DNA from: Stenotrophomonas sp. BIGb0135
GTDB taxonomy: Bacteria > Pseudomonadota > Gammaproteobacteria > Xanthomonadales > Xanthomonadaceae
Direction of reading: 5' to 3'
NCBI RefSeq assembly: GCF_024810105.1
Contig: NZ_JANUDX010000001.1
Coordinates: 806,001 to 870,000, forward strand
DNA: 64,000 bases
The notes under the pieces are model-generated. The model had not been told where the DNA came from. It saw nothing but the letters and a program-made list of their open reading frames with translations, and searched no databases. Positions 43,594-53,665 of this stretch are shown one piece after another (position 1 is the stretch's first letter; the number at the start of each line of letters is the position of its first letter). Position numbers and translations under genes: made by a program.

Positions 43594-44741
43594 TACAGCA
43601 CCTGCAGGCGTTCGATCGCCGCGTCCAGGGTGGCCTCGTTCTTGGCGAAGCACAGCCGCACCAGGCGCTGGCTGGCCGGCGCAGTCTCGTAGAACGGCGA
43701 CAGCGGGATCGCGGCCACGCCCTTTTCAATGGTCAGCCACTTCACGAACTCATGGTCGGGCAGGTCGCTGATCGCCGAATAGTCCGCCAGCTGGAAGTAA
43801 CCGCCCGGCACCGGCAGCGGGGTCAGGCGGGTGCCCAGCAACTGCGCGCGGAAGCGGTCGCGCTTGGCCTGGTAGAACGCGCCCAGTTCCAGGTGGTGTT
43901 CGGGCTCGTCGCGGATCATCGCGGCAAACCCATACTGGGCCGGGCCGAAGCTGGTGAAGGTGTTGTACTGGTGCACCTTGCGGAACTCGCCACTCATCGC
44001 CGGCGGCGCGATCGCATAGCCGATCTTCCAGCCGGTGCAGTGGTAGGTCTTGCCGAAACTGGAGATCACGAACGCGCGCTCACGGAGTTCCGGGTAACGC
44101 AGCGCCGACTCATGGCGGCGGCCGTCGTAGATGATGTGTTCGTAGACCTCGTCCGAGATCAGGTAGATGCCGGTGCCGCGCAGCACGTCGGCCAACGCCT
44201 GCATGTCATCGGCGGTCAGCATCGCGCCGGAGGGATTGTGCGGGGTGTTGACCATCAGCAGGCGGGTGCGCGGGGTGATCGCCGCGCGCACGCGGTCCCA
44301 ATCGACCGCGAAGGTCTGCGGGTCCAGCGGCACGTGCACGGCGCGCGCGCCGGCCAGGTCGATGGCCGGCTCGTAGCAGTCATAGGCCGGGTCCAGCACG
44401 ATCACTTCCTCGCCCGGGCGCACCACGGCGTGGATGGCGTTGAAGATCGCCTCGGTGGCGCCACTGGTCACCGTGATTTCGGCATCCGGGTCGACCTGGG
44501 CCCCGTACAGGTCCAGCGACTTCTGCGCGATGGCCTGGCGCAGCGGGGCCACCCCGGTCATCGGCGGGTACTGGTTCAACCCGCCCTGCATGGCCTTGAT
44601 GGTTTCATCCAGCAGCCGCTGCGGCGCGGAGAAGTCCGGAAACCCCTGGCCCAGGTTCACGGCGCCATGCTCGGCAGCCAGCTGGGACATCACGGTGAAA
44701 ATGGTGGTGCCCACCTTGGGCAGCTTGGTTTGCGGTTGCAT
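43593..44741 (-). CDS. ybdL: Methionine aminotransferase YbdL-type (PLP enzyme)
   Basis: A 382-residue fold-type I aminotransferase. The PLP lysine is Lys231 in [16 protein letters not shown]. Asn165 ([10 protein letters not shown]), Asp197 and Tyr200 (ISDEVYEH) complete the cofactor site. The motif [10 protein letters not shown] and the tyrosine-rich N-terminus match YbdL/KAT-type enzymes that use ketomethiobutyrate and glutamine. It is translationally coupled to the omega-amidase and divergent from the ccm operon. Confidence 0.9.
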   Translation of the reverse strand: MQPQTKLPKVGTTIFTVMSQLAAEHGAVNLGQGFPDFSAPQRLLDETIKAMQGGLNQYPPMTGVAPLRQAIAQKSLDLYGAQVDPDAEITVTSGATEAIFNAIHAVVRPGEEVIVLDPAYDCYEPAIDLAGARAVHVPLDPQTFAVDWDRVRAAITPRTRLLMVNTPHNPSGAMLTADDMQALADVLRGTGIYLISDEVYEHIIYDGRRHESALRYPELRERAFVISSFGKTYHCTGWKIGYAIAPPAMSGEFRKVHQYNTFTSFGPAQYGFAAMIRDEPEHHLELGAFYQAKRDRFRAQLLGTRLTPLPVPGGYFQLADYSAISDLPDHEFVKWLTIEKGVAAIPLSPFYETAPASQRLVRLCFAKNEATLDAAIERLQVL

Positions 44742-44795
44742 CGGCAGGGAAGGCGAAAAGGGGGAAAGGGCAGTGTACGCAAAACCCCCGATACA

Positions 44796-45458
44796 ATGAC
44801 CGCCCTTCCCGCCGCAAAGACCCGCCCCTTGAACGCTCCTCCGTTGCTGGCCGCCCAGGGCCTTGCCTTCAGTCGCAACGATGAGCCGGTGTTCGGCCCG
44901 CTCGATTTCCACATCGACGCTGGCGAGGCGCTGCTGGTGCAGGGCGACAATGGCGCCGGCAAGACCACCCTGCTGCGGGTGCTGGCCGGCCTGCTGCGCG
45001 CCGACGCCGGGCAGGTGCAGATCGATGGCCGGGCCGCCGGGCACAAGGAACGGTCGCAGTTCGTGGCGTACCTGAGCCACCTGCCCGCCCTCAAAGCCGA
45101 CCTGGACACGCTGGAGAACCTGAACTTCCTGTGCGGCCTGCACGGGCGGCGCACCCGGCAGATGCCCGGCAACGCGCTGGCCATCGTCGGCCTGGCCGGC
45201 TACGAGGACACCCTGGTGCGGCAACTCTCGGCCGGGCAGAAGCGCCGGCTGGCCCTGGCCCGCATCTGGCTGTCGCCGGCGCCCCTGTGGCTGCTGGACG
45301 AGCCCTACGCCAACCTGGACCTGGAGGGCATCAACCTGGTCAACCGGATGATTTCGGCCCACCTGCGCAGCGGCGGCGCGGCGCTGGTGACGACCCACGG
45401 CGCCTACGCGGCGCCGCCGGTGCAGACCCGCCTGCTCAGCCTGGGAGCGGCGGCATGA
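44796..45458 (+). CDS. ccmA: Heme exporter ATP-binding protein CcmA
   Basis: A 220-residue ABC ATPase of cytochrome c maturation, which uses ATP hydrolysis to release holo-CcmE from CcmC. Walker A is [19 protein letters not shown], the signature is [16 protein letters not shown], Walker B is [13 protein letters not shown], and the H-loop is VTTHG. I took the ATG at 44796; a TTG at 44829 starts nearer to the conserved region. First gene of the ccm operon. Confidence 0.95.
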   Translation: MTALPAAKTRPLNAPPLLAAQGLAFSRNDEPVFGPLDFHIDAGEALLVQGDNGAGKTTLLRVLAGLLRADAGQVQIDGRAAGHKERSQFVAYLSHLPALKADLDTLENLNFLCGLHGRRTRQMPGNALAIVGLAGYEDTLVRQLSAGQKRRLALARIWLSPAPLWLLDEPYANLDLEGINLVNRMISAHLRSGGAALVTTHGAYAAPPVQTRLLSLGAAA

Positions 45459-46150
45459 TCGCGCCCGGTACCGAACCCGGCCTGTGGCAGACCGCCCGCG
45501 CGCTGGTGGCGCGCGACCTGCGCCTGCTCTGGCGGCGCCGCGGCGATGCGCTGCAGCCGCTGATGTTCGCGGTACTGGTGGTGGTGCTGTTCGCCCTTGC
45601 CCTGGGCCGCGAGCCGCAGTTGATGGCGCAGGTGGGCGCGGCGGTGCTGTGGCTGGCGGTGCTGCTGGCCGGCCAGTTGTCGCTGGACTCGCTGTTCCGC
45701 AGCGATGCCGAGGACGGCTCGCTCGAACAGTGGCTGCTGGCCCCGGTGCCGCTGGCCTGGCTGGTGCTGGTGCGGGTGCTGCTGCACTGGGCGACCACCG
45801 CCGGGCCGCTGATCCTCATGGCGCCGCTGCTGGCCGAAATGCTGCATCTGCCGCATGACCAACTGCCCATCCTGCTGGCATCGTTGGTACTGGGAACACC
45901 GCTGTTGAGCCTGATCGGTGGCGTGGTTGCGGCACTGACCGTCGGTATCCGGCGCTCTGGTATTCTCGTGGCGTTGCTGGCGTTGCCGCTGTACGTACCG
46001 GTGCTGGTGTTCGGTGCGGGCAGCGTGGCGGCAGCCGCGCGCGGGCAGGACCCGGTCGGCGCGCTGCTGCTGCTCGGCGCCGGCCTGGTGGTCGCCCTGG
46101 TGCTGGCACCGCTGGCCACCGCCGCGGCCATCCGGATTTCCCTGCATTGA
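45455..46150 (+). CDS. ccmB: Heme exporter membrane protein CcmB
   Basis: A 231-residue six-helix membrane protein that pairs with CcmA. Family-typical segments are [20 protein letters not shown] and [23 protein letters not shown] at 45455 overlaps the ccmA stop by 4 bases. Confidence 0.95.
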   Translation: MIAPGTEPGLWQTARALVARDLRLLWRRRGDALQPLMFAVLVVVLFALALGREPQLMAQVGAAVLWLAVLLAGQLSLDSLFRSDAEDGSLEQWLLAPVPLAWLVLVRVLLHWATTAGPLILMAPLLAEMLHLPHDQLPILLASLVLGTPLLSLIGGVVAALTVGIRRSGILVALLALPLYVPVLVFGAGSVAAAARGQDPVGALLLLGAGLVVALVLAPLATAAAIRISLH

Positions 46151-46246
46151 GCCATCGTCCACCGCACCACCGTTTCCAGCGTCATCGTTCAACAAGCCGC
46201 TCCACGTCCGTTGAATCGTCGCCCTTCGTTGGATAACCACCGCCGT

Positions 46247-47023
46247 ATGCATCCGATTGTCCGCTGGTTCCACCAAACCGCTTCGCCGCCCACCTTCGAT
46301 CGCTTCGCCGCGCGCTGGTCGCGCGTGTTCTACGTGGCGGCGGTGCCGGTGCTGCTGCTCGGGATCTGGCAGGGCCTGTTCGTGACACCGCCGGAGCAGA
46401 ACCAGGGCGACGCCTTCCGCATCATCTACATCCACGTGCCCAGCGCGTGGATGAGCCTGTTCGTGTTCGCGCTGATGGCGCTGTACGCGGCCATCGCGCT
46501 GGTCTGGCGGATCAAGATCTGCGAGATCCTGGCGATGGCCTGCGCGCCGATGGGCGCCGGCTTCACCCTGATCACCCTGCTCACCGGCAGCATCTGGGGC
46601 AGGGGCACCTGGGGCACGTGGTGGGACTGGGACCCGCGCATGACCAGCGAGCTGATCCTGCTGTTCCTCTATCTCGGCGTGATCGGCCTGTACTACGCCA
46701 TCGAAGACCGTCGCAGCGCCGCGCGCGCGGCCGGGTTGCTGGCCATCGTCGGCGTCGGCCTGCTGCCGGTGATCCGTTACTCGGTGGACTGGTGGGGCGG
46801 GCTGCACCAGCGCCAGTCGGTCAACGTGTTCGGTGACAACGCCATCCGCCCGGAGCTGATCGCACCGCTGTGGTGGATGGTGGTGGGCACCAAGCTGTGG
46901 TTCGCCGGCTCGCTGCTGGCCAAGGCGCGCGCCGACAACCTGCTGCGCGAGGCCGGCAAGGCCTGGGTGGGCGAACGCATCGGCGGCGGTGCCGCCAGCA
47001 CTGCCGGGGAGATGCCGCGATGA
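46247..47023 (+). CDS. ccmC: Heme exporter protein CcmC
   Basis: A 258-residue six-helix protein that attaches heme to CcmE. The WWD heme-handling motif is [18 protein letters not shown]. Two periplasmic histidines flank it ([10 protein letters not shown] and GLHQRQS). I chose ATG at 46247; a TTG at 46211 would add 12 residues. Confidence 0.95.
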   Translation: MHPIVRWFHQTASPPTFDRFAARWSRVFYVAAVPVLLLGIWQGLFVTPPEQNQGDAFRIIYIHVPSAWMSLFVFALMALYAAIALVWRIKICEILAMACAPMGAGFTLITLLTGSIWGRGTWGTWWDWDPRMTSELILLFLYLGVIGLYYAIEDRRSAARAAGLLAIVGVGLLPVIRYSVDWWGGLHQRQSVNVFGDNAIRPELIAPLWWMVVGTKLWFAGSLLAKARADNLLREAGKAWVGERIGGGAASTAGEMPR

Positions 47024-47205
47024 CCCACCTGCCCTTCATCATTGCCGCCTTCGCGGTGTTCGTGCTGGTGCTGTGCTGCGATGCGTTCGGCTCCTGGCTG
47101 CGCCTGCGCCTGGCGCGCTGGCAGGCCCGGCACCGCCAGCAGCGGCTGCAGGCGCGCGCCAAGTCGCAACCCGGCGCCACGTTGGCCCCGGAGCTGAGCC
47201 GATGA
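47020..47205 (+). CDS. ccmD: Heme exporter protein CcmD
   Basis: A 61-residue single-helix protein ([19 protein letters not shown]) with a basic cytoplasmic tail, which helps release holo-CcmE. ATG at 47020 overlaps ccmC and its stop overlaps ccmE, each by 4 bases. Position and size identify it. Confidence 0.85.
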   Translation: MTHLPFIIAAFAVFVLVLCCDAFGSWLRLRLARWQARHRQQRLQARAKSQPGATLAPELSR

Positions 47206-47663
47206 CCCCGGTACAGCGCCGCCGCATGGTCTGGGTGCTGTTGCTGCTGCTCGCCTCCGGCCTGGCCACCACGCTGGTCGCCTTCGCCCTGCAACGCAAT
47301 ATCGCCTACCTCTACACCCCGGCCGAGGTGCTGCGCGGCGATGTCGATCCGCAGTCGCGTTTCCGCCTCGGCGGGATGGTGGTGAAGGGCTCGTTCCAGC
47401 GCGCCAGCGGTTCGCTGGAAGCGCATTTCGTGGTGACCGACGGCGATGCCACCCTGCCGGTGAGCACCTCGCGGATCCTGCCGGACATGTTCCGCGAAGG
47501 CACTGCCGTGGTCGCCATGGGCCGCCTGCAGGACGGCCGTTTCATCGCCGATGAAGTGCTGGCCAAGCACGACGAGAATTACATTCCCAAGGAAGTGGCC
47601 GACAAGATGGGCCAGGCGCACAGCAAGCACGACGTGCCCGTGACCGCACCCGAGGCGCGCTGA
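47202..47663 (+). CDS. ccmE: Heme chaperone CcmE
   Basis: A 153-residue periplasmic OB-fold chaperone with an N-terminal membrane anchor. His123 in [10 protein letters not shown] is the covalent heme ligand and Tyr127 the second ligand (E. coli His130 and Tyr134). A flexible His-containing C-terminus follows. Confidence 0.96.
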   Translation: MTPVQRRRMVWVLLLLLASGLATTLVAFALQRNIAYLYTPAEVLRGDVDPQSRFRLGGMVVKGSFQRASGSLEAHFVVTDGDATLPVSTSRILPDMFREGTAVVAMGRLQDGRFIADEVLAKHDENYIPKEVADKMGQAHSKHDVPVTAPEAR

Positions 47664-49577
47664 GTGCTGCCCGAACTGGGGCAGATCCTGCTGGTGACCG
47701 CCCTGCTGATGGCGGTGCTGCAGGCCGTGTTGCCGCTGTGGGGTGCCCAGCGCGGCCGCGCGACCTGGATGGCGGTGGCGCGGCCCGCCGCGTTCGCGCA
47801 GCTGGCCCTGCTGCTGGGCGCGTTCGGCGTGCTCACCGCCGCATTCGTCACCCAGGACTTCTCGGTGCGCTACGTGGCCGAGAACTCCAATTCGCTGCTG
47901 CCGCTGGCCTACCGCTACTCGGCGGTGTGGGGCGCGCATGAAGGCTCGCTGTTGTTGTGGGCCTTGGTGCTGGCGCTGTGGAACGGCGCCGTCGCGCTGT
48001 GGTCGAAGCGCCTGCCGATCGAGGTACTGGCCCGCGTGCTGGGCGTACTCGGCATCATCGGCATCGGCTTCCTCGCCTTCCTGATCTTCACCTCCAATCC
48101 CTTCGCCCGCCTGCTGCCGGCACCGCTGGAAGGCCACGATCTCAACCCGCTGCTGCAGGACCCCGGGCTGATCATCCACCCGCCGATGCTGTACCTGGGC
48201 TACGTCGGCTTCGCCGTGCCGTTCGCCTTCGCCATCGCCGCGCTGCTGGATGGCCGCGTGGATGCACGCTGGCTGCGCTGGACGCGGCCGTGGACCAACG
48301 TGGCCTGGGGCTTTCTGACCCTGGGCATCGCACTCGGCAGCTGGTGGGCGTATTACGAACTGGGCTGGGGCGGCTGGTGGTTCTGGGACCCGGTGGAGAA
48401 CGCCAGCTTCATGCCGTGGCTGGCCGGCGCCGCCCTGATCCACTCGCAGGCGGTCACCGAAAAGCGCGGCAGCTTCGCCAGCTGGACACTGCTGCTGGCC
48501 ATCGCCGCGTTCGCGCTGTCGCTGCTGGGCACCTTCCTGGTGCGCTCGGGCGTGCTGACCAGCGTGCATTCGTTCGCCGCCGATCCCTCGCGCGGCACCT
48601 TCATCCTGATCTTCCTTGCCCTGGTCATCGGCGGCGCGCTGCTGCTGTACGCACTGCGCGCCGGCGCGCTGGGCAACGACGACCCGCGTCGCGGCTTCAT
48701 GCCAACCTCGCGGGAGACGCTGCTGCTGGCCAACAACCTGCTGCTCGCCGCGGCCTGCGCAATGGTGCTGCTCGGCACCCTGTACCCGCTGCTGGCCGAT
48801 GCGCTGGGGCTTGGCAAGGTGTCGGTCGGGCCGCCCTACTTCGGCACCCTGTTCCTGCTGCTGATGGCCCCGCTGGTGGCGTTGTTGCCGTTCGGCCCGC
48901 TGGTCAACTGGCAGCGCGACCAGCCCTCGCGTGCGCTGGCGATGCTGGCGCCGTGGGCCGTGCTGGCCCTGCTGCTGGGTGGGATTGCCTATTTCATGGC
49001 GCCCCAGGGCGCACTCAAGACCGCCGCCGGCGTGACCGCGGCGGCCTGGGTAGCGTTCGGCACGGCCCGTTTCGTCTGGAGCCGGCTGCGCGGCAACGGC
49101 CGCTTCAACGCCGAGATGGTCGGCATGCTGCTGGCCCATGGTGGCGTGGCGGTGTTCCTGGCCGGCGCGCTGCTGGTGGAAGCGCTGAACGTGCAGCGCG
49201 AGGTCGCGCTGTCGCCGGGGCAGACGCTGCAGGTGGCGGGCTACGAACTGCGCTTCGAGGGCGTGGACCACCAGCAGGGCCCCAATTACAGCGCCGATCG
49301 TGGCCATGTGCGGGTGCTGCGCGATGATCGCGAGGTGGCGCTGCTGCACCCGGAAAAACGCGCCTACGCCAGCGGCGGGCAGATGATGACCGAGGCCGGC
49401 ATCCATGCCCGCCTCAATGGCGATGTGTACGTGGCGCTGGGCGAGCCGCTGGGCAACAATGCCTGGGCGGTGCGCGTGCACGTCAAACCGTTCGTCCGCT
49501 GGATCTGGCTGGGCGCCCTCTTGATGGCACTGGGTGGCTTCGTCACCGCCGCCGACCGTCGTTTCCGTCGTCCCTGA
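47664..49577 (+). CDS. ccmF: Cytochrome c heme lyase subunit CcmF
   Basis: A 637-residue multi-spanning protein that ligates heme to apocytochrome c with CcmH/I. The WWD motif region is WWAYYELGWGGWWFWDPVEN, with conserved histidines in IIHPPMLYLGY, LIHSQAVTEKRG and LTSVHSFAADPSRG. Starts with GTG at 47664 immediately after the ccmE stop. Confidence 0.96.
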   Translation: MLPELGQILLVTALLMAVLQAVLPLWGAQRGRATWMAVARPAAFAQLALLLGAFGVLTAAFVTQDFSVRYVAENSNSLLPLAYRYSAVWGAHEGSLLLWALVLALWNGAVALWSKRLPIEVLARVLGVLGIIGIGFLAFLIFTSNPFARLLPAPLEGHDLNPLLQDPGLIIHPPMLYLGYVGFAVPFAFAIAALLDGRVDARWLRWTRPWTNVAWGFLTLGIALGSWWAYYELGWGGWWFWDPVENASFMPWLAGAALIHSQAVTEKRGSFASWTLLLAIAAFALSLLGTFLVRSGVLTSVHSFAADPSRGTFILIFLALVIGGALLLYALRAGALGNDDPRRGFMPTSRETLLLANNLLLAAACAMVLLGTLYPLLADALGLGKVSVGPPYFGTLFLLLMAPLVALLPFGPLVNWQRDQPSRALAMLAPWAVLALLLGGIAYFMAPQGALKTAAGVTAAAWVAFGTARFVWSRLRGNGRFNAEMVGMLLAHGGVAVFLAGALLVEALNVQREVALSPGQTLQVAGYELRFEGVDHQQGPNYSADRGHVRVLRDDREVALLHPEKRAYASGGQMMTEAGIHARLNGDVYVALGEPLGNNAWAVRVHVKPFVRWIWLGALLMALGGFVTAADRRFRRP

Positions 49578-49592
49578 GTCCTGGAGTTCCCC

Positions 49593-50204
49593 GTGTCCGA
49601 TCCGCGTCCCGCTTCCCGTCCGTTGCCGCCCGTGGCCATCGTCATCGGCGTGCTGTTCTTCTTCGGGCTGCTCGGGCTGATGGTGTACGGAGTGATGAAA
49701 TCCGGCGCGCCGGACCGCGATGTACTGCCCTCGGCGCTGATCGGCAAGCCGGCCCCGGCATTCACGCTGCCGGTGCTGCACGACCCGACCCTCAAGGTGA
49801 GCAGCACCGAACTGCGCGGCGCGCCCTACGTGCTCAACGTGTGGGGCAGCTGGTGCGCGGCGTGCCGTGAGGAGCACCCGATCCTGACCCGCTTCGCCGA
49901 GACCAAGCGCGTGCGGGTGATCGGCTACAACTGGAAGGACGAACCGGCCGATGCGCTGCGCTGGCTGGAACAACTGGGCAATCCGTTCGTGCTGGTGCTC
50001 ACCGACATCGAAGGCCGCACCGCCATCGACTGGGGCGTGACCGCCGCGCCGGAGACTTTCCTGGTCGATGCCAGCGGCGTGGTGCGCTGGAAATACAGCG
50101 GTGCCCTCAGCCAGCGGGTGATCGACACCCAGCTGATCCCCGAACTGGAGAAGGTGGAGCGCGCCAATGCCAACGCCCAGAACCCTCTTCCCGCCGCGCC
50201 CTGA
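49593..50204 (+). CDS. ccmG: Thiol:disulfide oxidoreductase CcmG/DsbE
   Basis: A 203-residue membrane-anchored thioredoxin-like protein. The active site is WCAAC (Cys88, Cys91), and the family-specific TAAPETFLVD (cis-Pro loop) follows. It reduces the apocytochrome CXXCH thiols. GTG start at 49593. Its end overlaps ccmH by 38 bases, longer than the other overlaps in the operon. Confidence 0.95.
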   Translation: MSDPRPASRPLPPVAIVIGVLFFFGLLGLMVYGVMKSGAPDRDVLPSALIGKPAPAFTLPVLHDPTLKVSSTELRGAPYVLNVWGSWCAACREEHPILTRFAETKRVRVIGYNWKDEPADALRWLEQLGNPFVLVLTDIEGRTAIDWGVTAAPETFLVDASGVVRWKYSGALSQRVIDTQLIPELEKVERANANAQNPLPAAP

Positions 50205-50652
50205 CCTGCACGGCTGGCTGCGCGGCGGGCTGCTGCTCGCCGCGTTGCTGCTGCCTTGGGCGGCACTGGCCCAGGCCGTCTCCGACCCCACCCCGCTGCA
50301 CTACCGCAGCGCCGCCGAAGAGGCGCGCTTCCATGCGCTGGCCGCCGAGCTGCGCTGCGTGCAGTGCCAGAACCAGTCGCTGGCCGATTCCAACGCGCAG
50401 ATCGCCCACGACCTGCGCCGCGAAGTACTCGCGCTGATGCAGCAGGGCCGCGACGACGCCCAGATCAAGCAGTTCCTGGTCGAGCGCTACGGCGACTTCG
50501 TGCTGTATCGCCCCGCCATGGATGCACGCAACAGCGTGCTCTGGTTCGGCCCCGTCGTGCTGCTGGTGGCCGGTGCCGGCGTGCTGGTGTGGGTGGTGCG
50601 TCGCCGCAGCCGCCAGCTGCAACCGATGGACGACAACGAGGCGCGCTGGTGA
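50167..50652 (+). CDS. ccmH: Cytochrome c maturation protein CcmH
   Basis: A 161-residue protein with a signal peptide, the redox motif LRCVQCQNQSLADSNA (Cys64, Cys67) and a C-terminal membrane helix (VVLLVAGAGVLVWVV). It is the short CcmL-like form; the TPR part is the separate next gene. Confidence 0.95.
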   Translation: MPTPRTLFPPRPDLHGWLRGGLLLAALLLPWAALAQAVSDPTPLHYRSAAEEARFHALAAELRCVQCQNQSLADSNAQIAHDLRREVLALMQQGRDDAQIKQFLVERYGDFVLYRPAMDARNSVLWFGPVVLLVAGAGVLVWVVRRRSRQLQPMDDNEARW

Positions 50653-51656
50653 GCGGGTCCTGGTTGCCAACGGCCGCGGCACTGGCGGCAGGTGCGGTCG
50701 GGCTGACGGTGCTGTGGCCGCTGCGCGCCAGCAGCCGGCGCGCGCCCTTCATCGCACTGGTGGTGGCACTCGGCCTGGCCGGCTACGGTTTGTATTCCCT
50801 GGTGGGCACGCCCCAGGCTGCCACGCAGGCGCCGGACACGGGCGAACCGGCCACCCTCGCGGCCGGCGTGGCGCAGTTGCAGCAGGCCTTGGCGCGCGAC
50901 CCGCAGCGCGCCGATGGCTGGGCGTTGCTCGGCCGCTCGCAGCAGGCACTGGGCAACCTGGCCGAGGCCAACGCGGCCTATGCACGGGCGGTGCAGTTGG
51001 CCCCCGACGAACCGGAGGTTCTGGTGGAAGCGGCGCAGGCGCGTGCCCAGGCCGACCCGACGAGGACGTTCGACGACACCGCGCTGCAATGGCTGCGCCA
51101 CGCCCAACAGCTCGCCCCCGACGGCGAACGTGCCGGCTGGCTGATCGGCATCGCGCTGCGCCAGCGCGGCCAGGATGCCGAGGCTGCCGCGACGTGGGAG
51201 GCATTGCTGCCCAGGCTTGCGCCGGGCGCGGCCAAGGCCCTGCGCGCGCAGATTGCGGTTGCCCGCGACAAGGCCGGCCTGCCGGCCGCCGCGCAGGCCG
51301 CCAGCGCGTCGCCTTCGCTGGCCGTCACGGTGAGCCTGGCGCCCGCCTTCGCCGCACGGCTGCAGGTGCCTGCCGACGCCCGGGTGTTCGTCATCGCCCG
51401 CGTGCCGGGCGGCCCGCCGATGCCGGTGGCCGTGCAGAAGCACGCGCTGGCCGAGCTGCCGCTGCAGGTCACGCTGGACGATGCCGACAGCCCCATGCCG
51501 ACCCAGCCGCTCTCTGCGCATCCGGAGGTGGAGGTGTTTGCGCGCCTGTCCGCATCCGGCCAAGCCAATCGCCAGGACGGCGATGTCGATTCCCCGATCA
51601 TCCGCGTTCGCCTGCCGCATGCCGGGCCGGTGCCGTTGGTGATTGGCGGGCCATGA
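50649..51656 (+). CDS. ccmI: CcmI-like TPR protein of c-type cytochrome maturation
   Basis: A 335-residue protein with two N-terminal membrane helices, a TPR region (about 70-200: VAQLQQALARDPQRADGWAL, then LGRSQQALGNLAEANAAYAR) and a C-terminal beta domain (VTVSLAPAFAARLQVPADAR ... VFVIAR) that binds apocytochrome c. GTG start at 50649 overlaps ccmH. Last gene of the operon. Confidence 0.88.
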   Translation: MSGSWLPTAAALAAGAVGLTVLWPLRASSRRAPFIALVVALGLAGYGLYSLVGTPQAATQAPDTGEPATLAAGVAQLQQALARDPQRADGWALLGRSQQALGNLAEANAAYARAVQLAPDEPEVLVEAAQARAQADPTRTFDDTALQWLRHAQQLAPDGERAGWLIGIALRQRGQDAEAAATWEALLPRLAPGAAKALRAQIAVARDKAGLPAAAQAASASPSLAVTVSLAPAFAARLQVPADARVFVIARVPGGPPMPVAVQKHALAELPLQVTLDDADSPMPTQPLSAHPEVEVFARLSASGQANRQDGDVDSPIIRVRLPHAGPVPLVIGGP

Positions 51657-51723
51657 GCGGCGCTGCGATGCTGCGTGCCGCCAGCGGTGCGGCGCGTGGC
51701 ACGGACCCGGCTAAAATGGCCGC

Positions 51724-52836
51724 ATGACTGAATTCATCCCCCCCGGTACCCGCTACCACGCCCTGCCCTCGCCGTTCCCGTTCAAGCGCGGTGGCCAACT
51801 GATCGGCGCGCATGTGGCGTTTGAAACCTGGGGCACGCTGGATGCCGATGCGGGCAACGCAATCCTGATCGTCACCGGCCTGTCGCCGGACGCGCACGCT
51901 GCCGCCAACGCGGACAACCCCGCGGCCGGCTGGTGGGAAGGCATGCTCGGCCCGGGCAAGGCGATCGATACCGAGCGCTGGTTCGTGGTCTGCGTGAACT
52001 CGCTGGGCAGCTGCAAGGGCTCCACCGGCCCGGCCACGATCGATCCGGCCACCGGCCAGCTGTACCGCCTCGGCTTCCCCGAGTTGTCCATCGAAGACGG
52101 CGCGCGTGCGGCGGTGGAGGTGGTGCGCGCGCTGGGCATCCACCAGCTGGCCTGCGTCATCGGCAACTCGATGGGCGGCATGACCGCGCTGGCGCTGTTG
52201 CTGCTGCACCCGGGCATCGCCCGCAGCCACATCAATATCTCCGGCAGTGCGCAGGCCCTGCCCTTCTCCATCGCGATCCGCTCCCTGCAGCGCGAGGCGA
52301 TCCGCCTGGACCCCAAGTGGGATGCCGGCCGCTACGACGACGCCAGCTACCCCGAATCGGGCATGCGCATGGCGCGCAAGCTCGGCGTGATCACCTACCG
52401 GTCCGCGCTGGAGTGGGACGGCCGCTTCGGCCGCGTGCGGCTGGATTCGGACCAGGCCGACGATGACCCGTTCGGGCTGGAATTCCAGGTGGAAAGCTAC
52501 CTGGAAGGGCACGCGCGCCGGTTCGTGCGCTTCTTCGACCCCAACTGCTACCTGTACCTGAGCCGCTCGATGGACTGGTTCGACCTGGCCGAATACGCCG
52601 ACGGCGATGTCCTGGCCGGGCTGGCCAGGATCGAGGTCGACAAAGCGCTGGCGATCGGCGCCAACACCGACATCCTGTTCCCGGTGCAGCAGCAGCAACA
52701 GATTGCCGACGGCCTGCGTGCCGGGGGCGCCGATGCGCGCTTCATCGGCCTGGATTCGCCGCAGGGCCATGATGCGTTCCTGGTCGACTTCGCGCGGTTC
52801 GGGCCTGCGGTCGGCGAGTTCCTTTCCACGCTCTAA
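51724..52836 (+). CDS. metX: MetX-like O-acyltransferase, possibly serine O-succinyltransferase
   Basis: A 370-residue alpha/beta-hydrolase acyltransferase. The nucleophile is Ser149 in VIGNSMGGM, with catalytic Asp in GANTDILFP (about 317) and His in PQGHDAFLVD. Homologues were long called homoserine O-acetyltransferase. In Xanthomonas and Stenotrophomonas some were shown to be serine O-succinyltransferases for cysteine synthesis, so the substrate may be L-serine and succinyl-CoA. The GNSMGG in place of GGSMGG is consistent with a divergent subgroup. Start ATG at 51724, with no obvious ribosome site. Confidence 0.85.
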   Translation: MTEFIPPGTRYHALPSPFPFKRGGQLIGAHVAFETWGTLDADAGNAILIVTGLSPDAHAAANADNPAAGWWEGMLGPGKAIDTERWFVVCVNSLGSCKGSTGPATIDPATGQLYRLGFPELSIEDGARAAVEVVRALGIHQLACVIGNSMGGMTALALLLLHPGIARSHINISGSAQALPFSIAIRSLQREAIRLDPKWDAGRYDDASYPESGMRMARKLGVITYRSALEWDGRFGRVRLDSDQADDDPFGLEFQVESYLEGHARRFVRFFDPNCYLYLSRSMDWFDLAEYADGDVLAGLARIEVDKALAIGANTDILFPVQQQQQIADGLRAGGADARFIGLDSPQGHDAFLVDFARFGPAVGEFLSTL

Positions 52837-52844
52837 GGACAGAC

Positions 52845-53447
52845 ATGCGACTGCAGGGAAAGCTCAGTGAGTGGGACGACGCACGCGGCTTCGGCTTCGT
52901 GCAGCCCAATGGCGGCGGCGAGCGCTGTTTCGTGCATATCCGCGCATTTGCCGCGCGCGATCGGCGCCCGGCACTCGGCGATGTCATCACCTATGTGGCC
53001 GAGCGCGATGCGCAAGGGCGGCCGAACGCGGCCCAGGTGCGCTTCGCGCTGCAGCGTGGTGGCGCACGCACCCGCCCTTCGGCCGAACGGACGGGGCGCG
53101 ACATCCTCCCTCGCAAGGCCATCGCACTGCTCTTCCTTGCCTGCCTGGGTGCGCTGACGGCGTGGATGCACTGGCCGACATGGTTGCCGGCCGCCTACCT
53201 GGGCGCCAGCGTCGTCACGTTCCTGGCCTACTCGCACGACAAATCCGCCGCGCAGGCCGACCGCCGCCGCACCCCCGAAAAGACCCTGCAGCTGCTCGCA
53301 CTCCTCGGCGGCTGGCCAGGCGCCCTGCTTGCCCAGTCGCTGCTGCGCCACAAGAACCGCAAGGCCTCCTTCCAGCAGATGTTCTGGCTGATAGTGGTGA
53401 TCAACCTGGTCGGGCTGGCCTGGCTCCTGCACGACATCGCTGCATGA
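52845..53447 (+). CDS. Cold-shock domain plus DUF1294 membrane protein
   Basis: A 200-residue protein. Residues 1-70 are an OB-fold cold-shock domain (GKLSEWDDARGFGFVQPNGG with the RNP1-like GFGFV, then CFVHIRAF). Residues 85-200 are the DUF1294 part with three or four helices and the conserved YSHDKSAAQADRRRTPEKTL, then GGWPGALLAQSLLRHKNRK. The combination is known in proteobacteria; function unknown. It lies 8 bases after the acyltransferase gene. Confidence 0.9.
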   Translation: MRLQGKLSEWDDARGFGFVQPNGGGERCFVHIRAFAARDRRPALGDVITYVAERDAQGRPNAAQVRFALQRGGARTRPSAERTGRDILPRKAIALLFLACLGALTAWMHWPTWLPAAYLGASVVTFLAYSHDKSAAQADRRRTPEKTLQLLALLGGWPGALLAQSLLRHKNRKASFQQMFWLIVVINLVGLAWLLHDIAA

Positions 53448-53665
53448 CATCGCCGCCGGATCACTCCGGCAGCGAACCGGCCACTACGAGGACGCGACCT
53501 CCCGTGACCGAGCACCTCAATATCGCGCACACTCGATGCTTCATTCAGAAGCGACCCCGCAAACTGACGTGTCTCGACTGCTTGCGGTCGATACGAAATC
53601 CGTCACTTTGTTACTCACCAGCAGATCGTTGCCGACTCGGCGATGCTACAGCCGGTCACCCCGCC

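Noticed and set aside
46821..50291. A 1,156-codon minus-strand frame opposite ccmC-ccmH
   Set aside because: Gln/His/Arg-rich nonsense opposite seven well-supported ccm genes.
51697..51712. Sigma-54-like element TGGCACG before the MetX-like gene
   Set aside because: The GG and GC spacing fits, but the -12 part lacks the TT, and the implied start would lie on the ATG. Probably chance.
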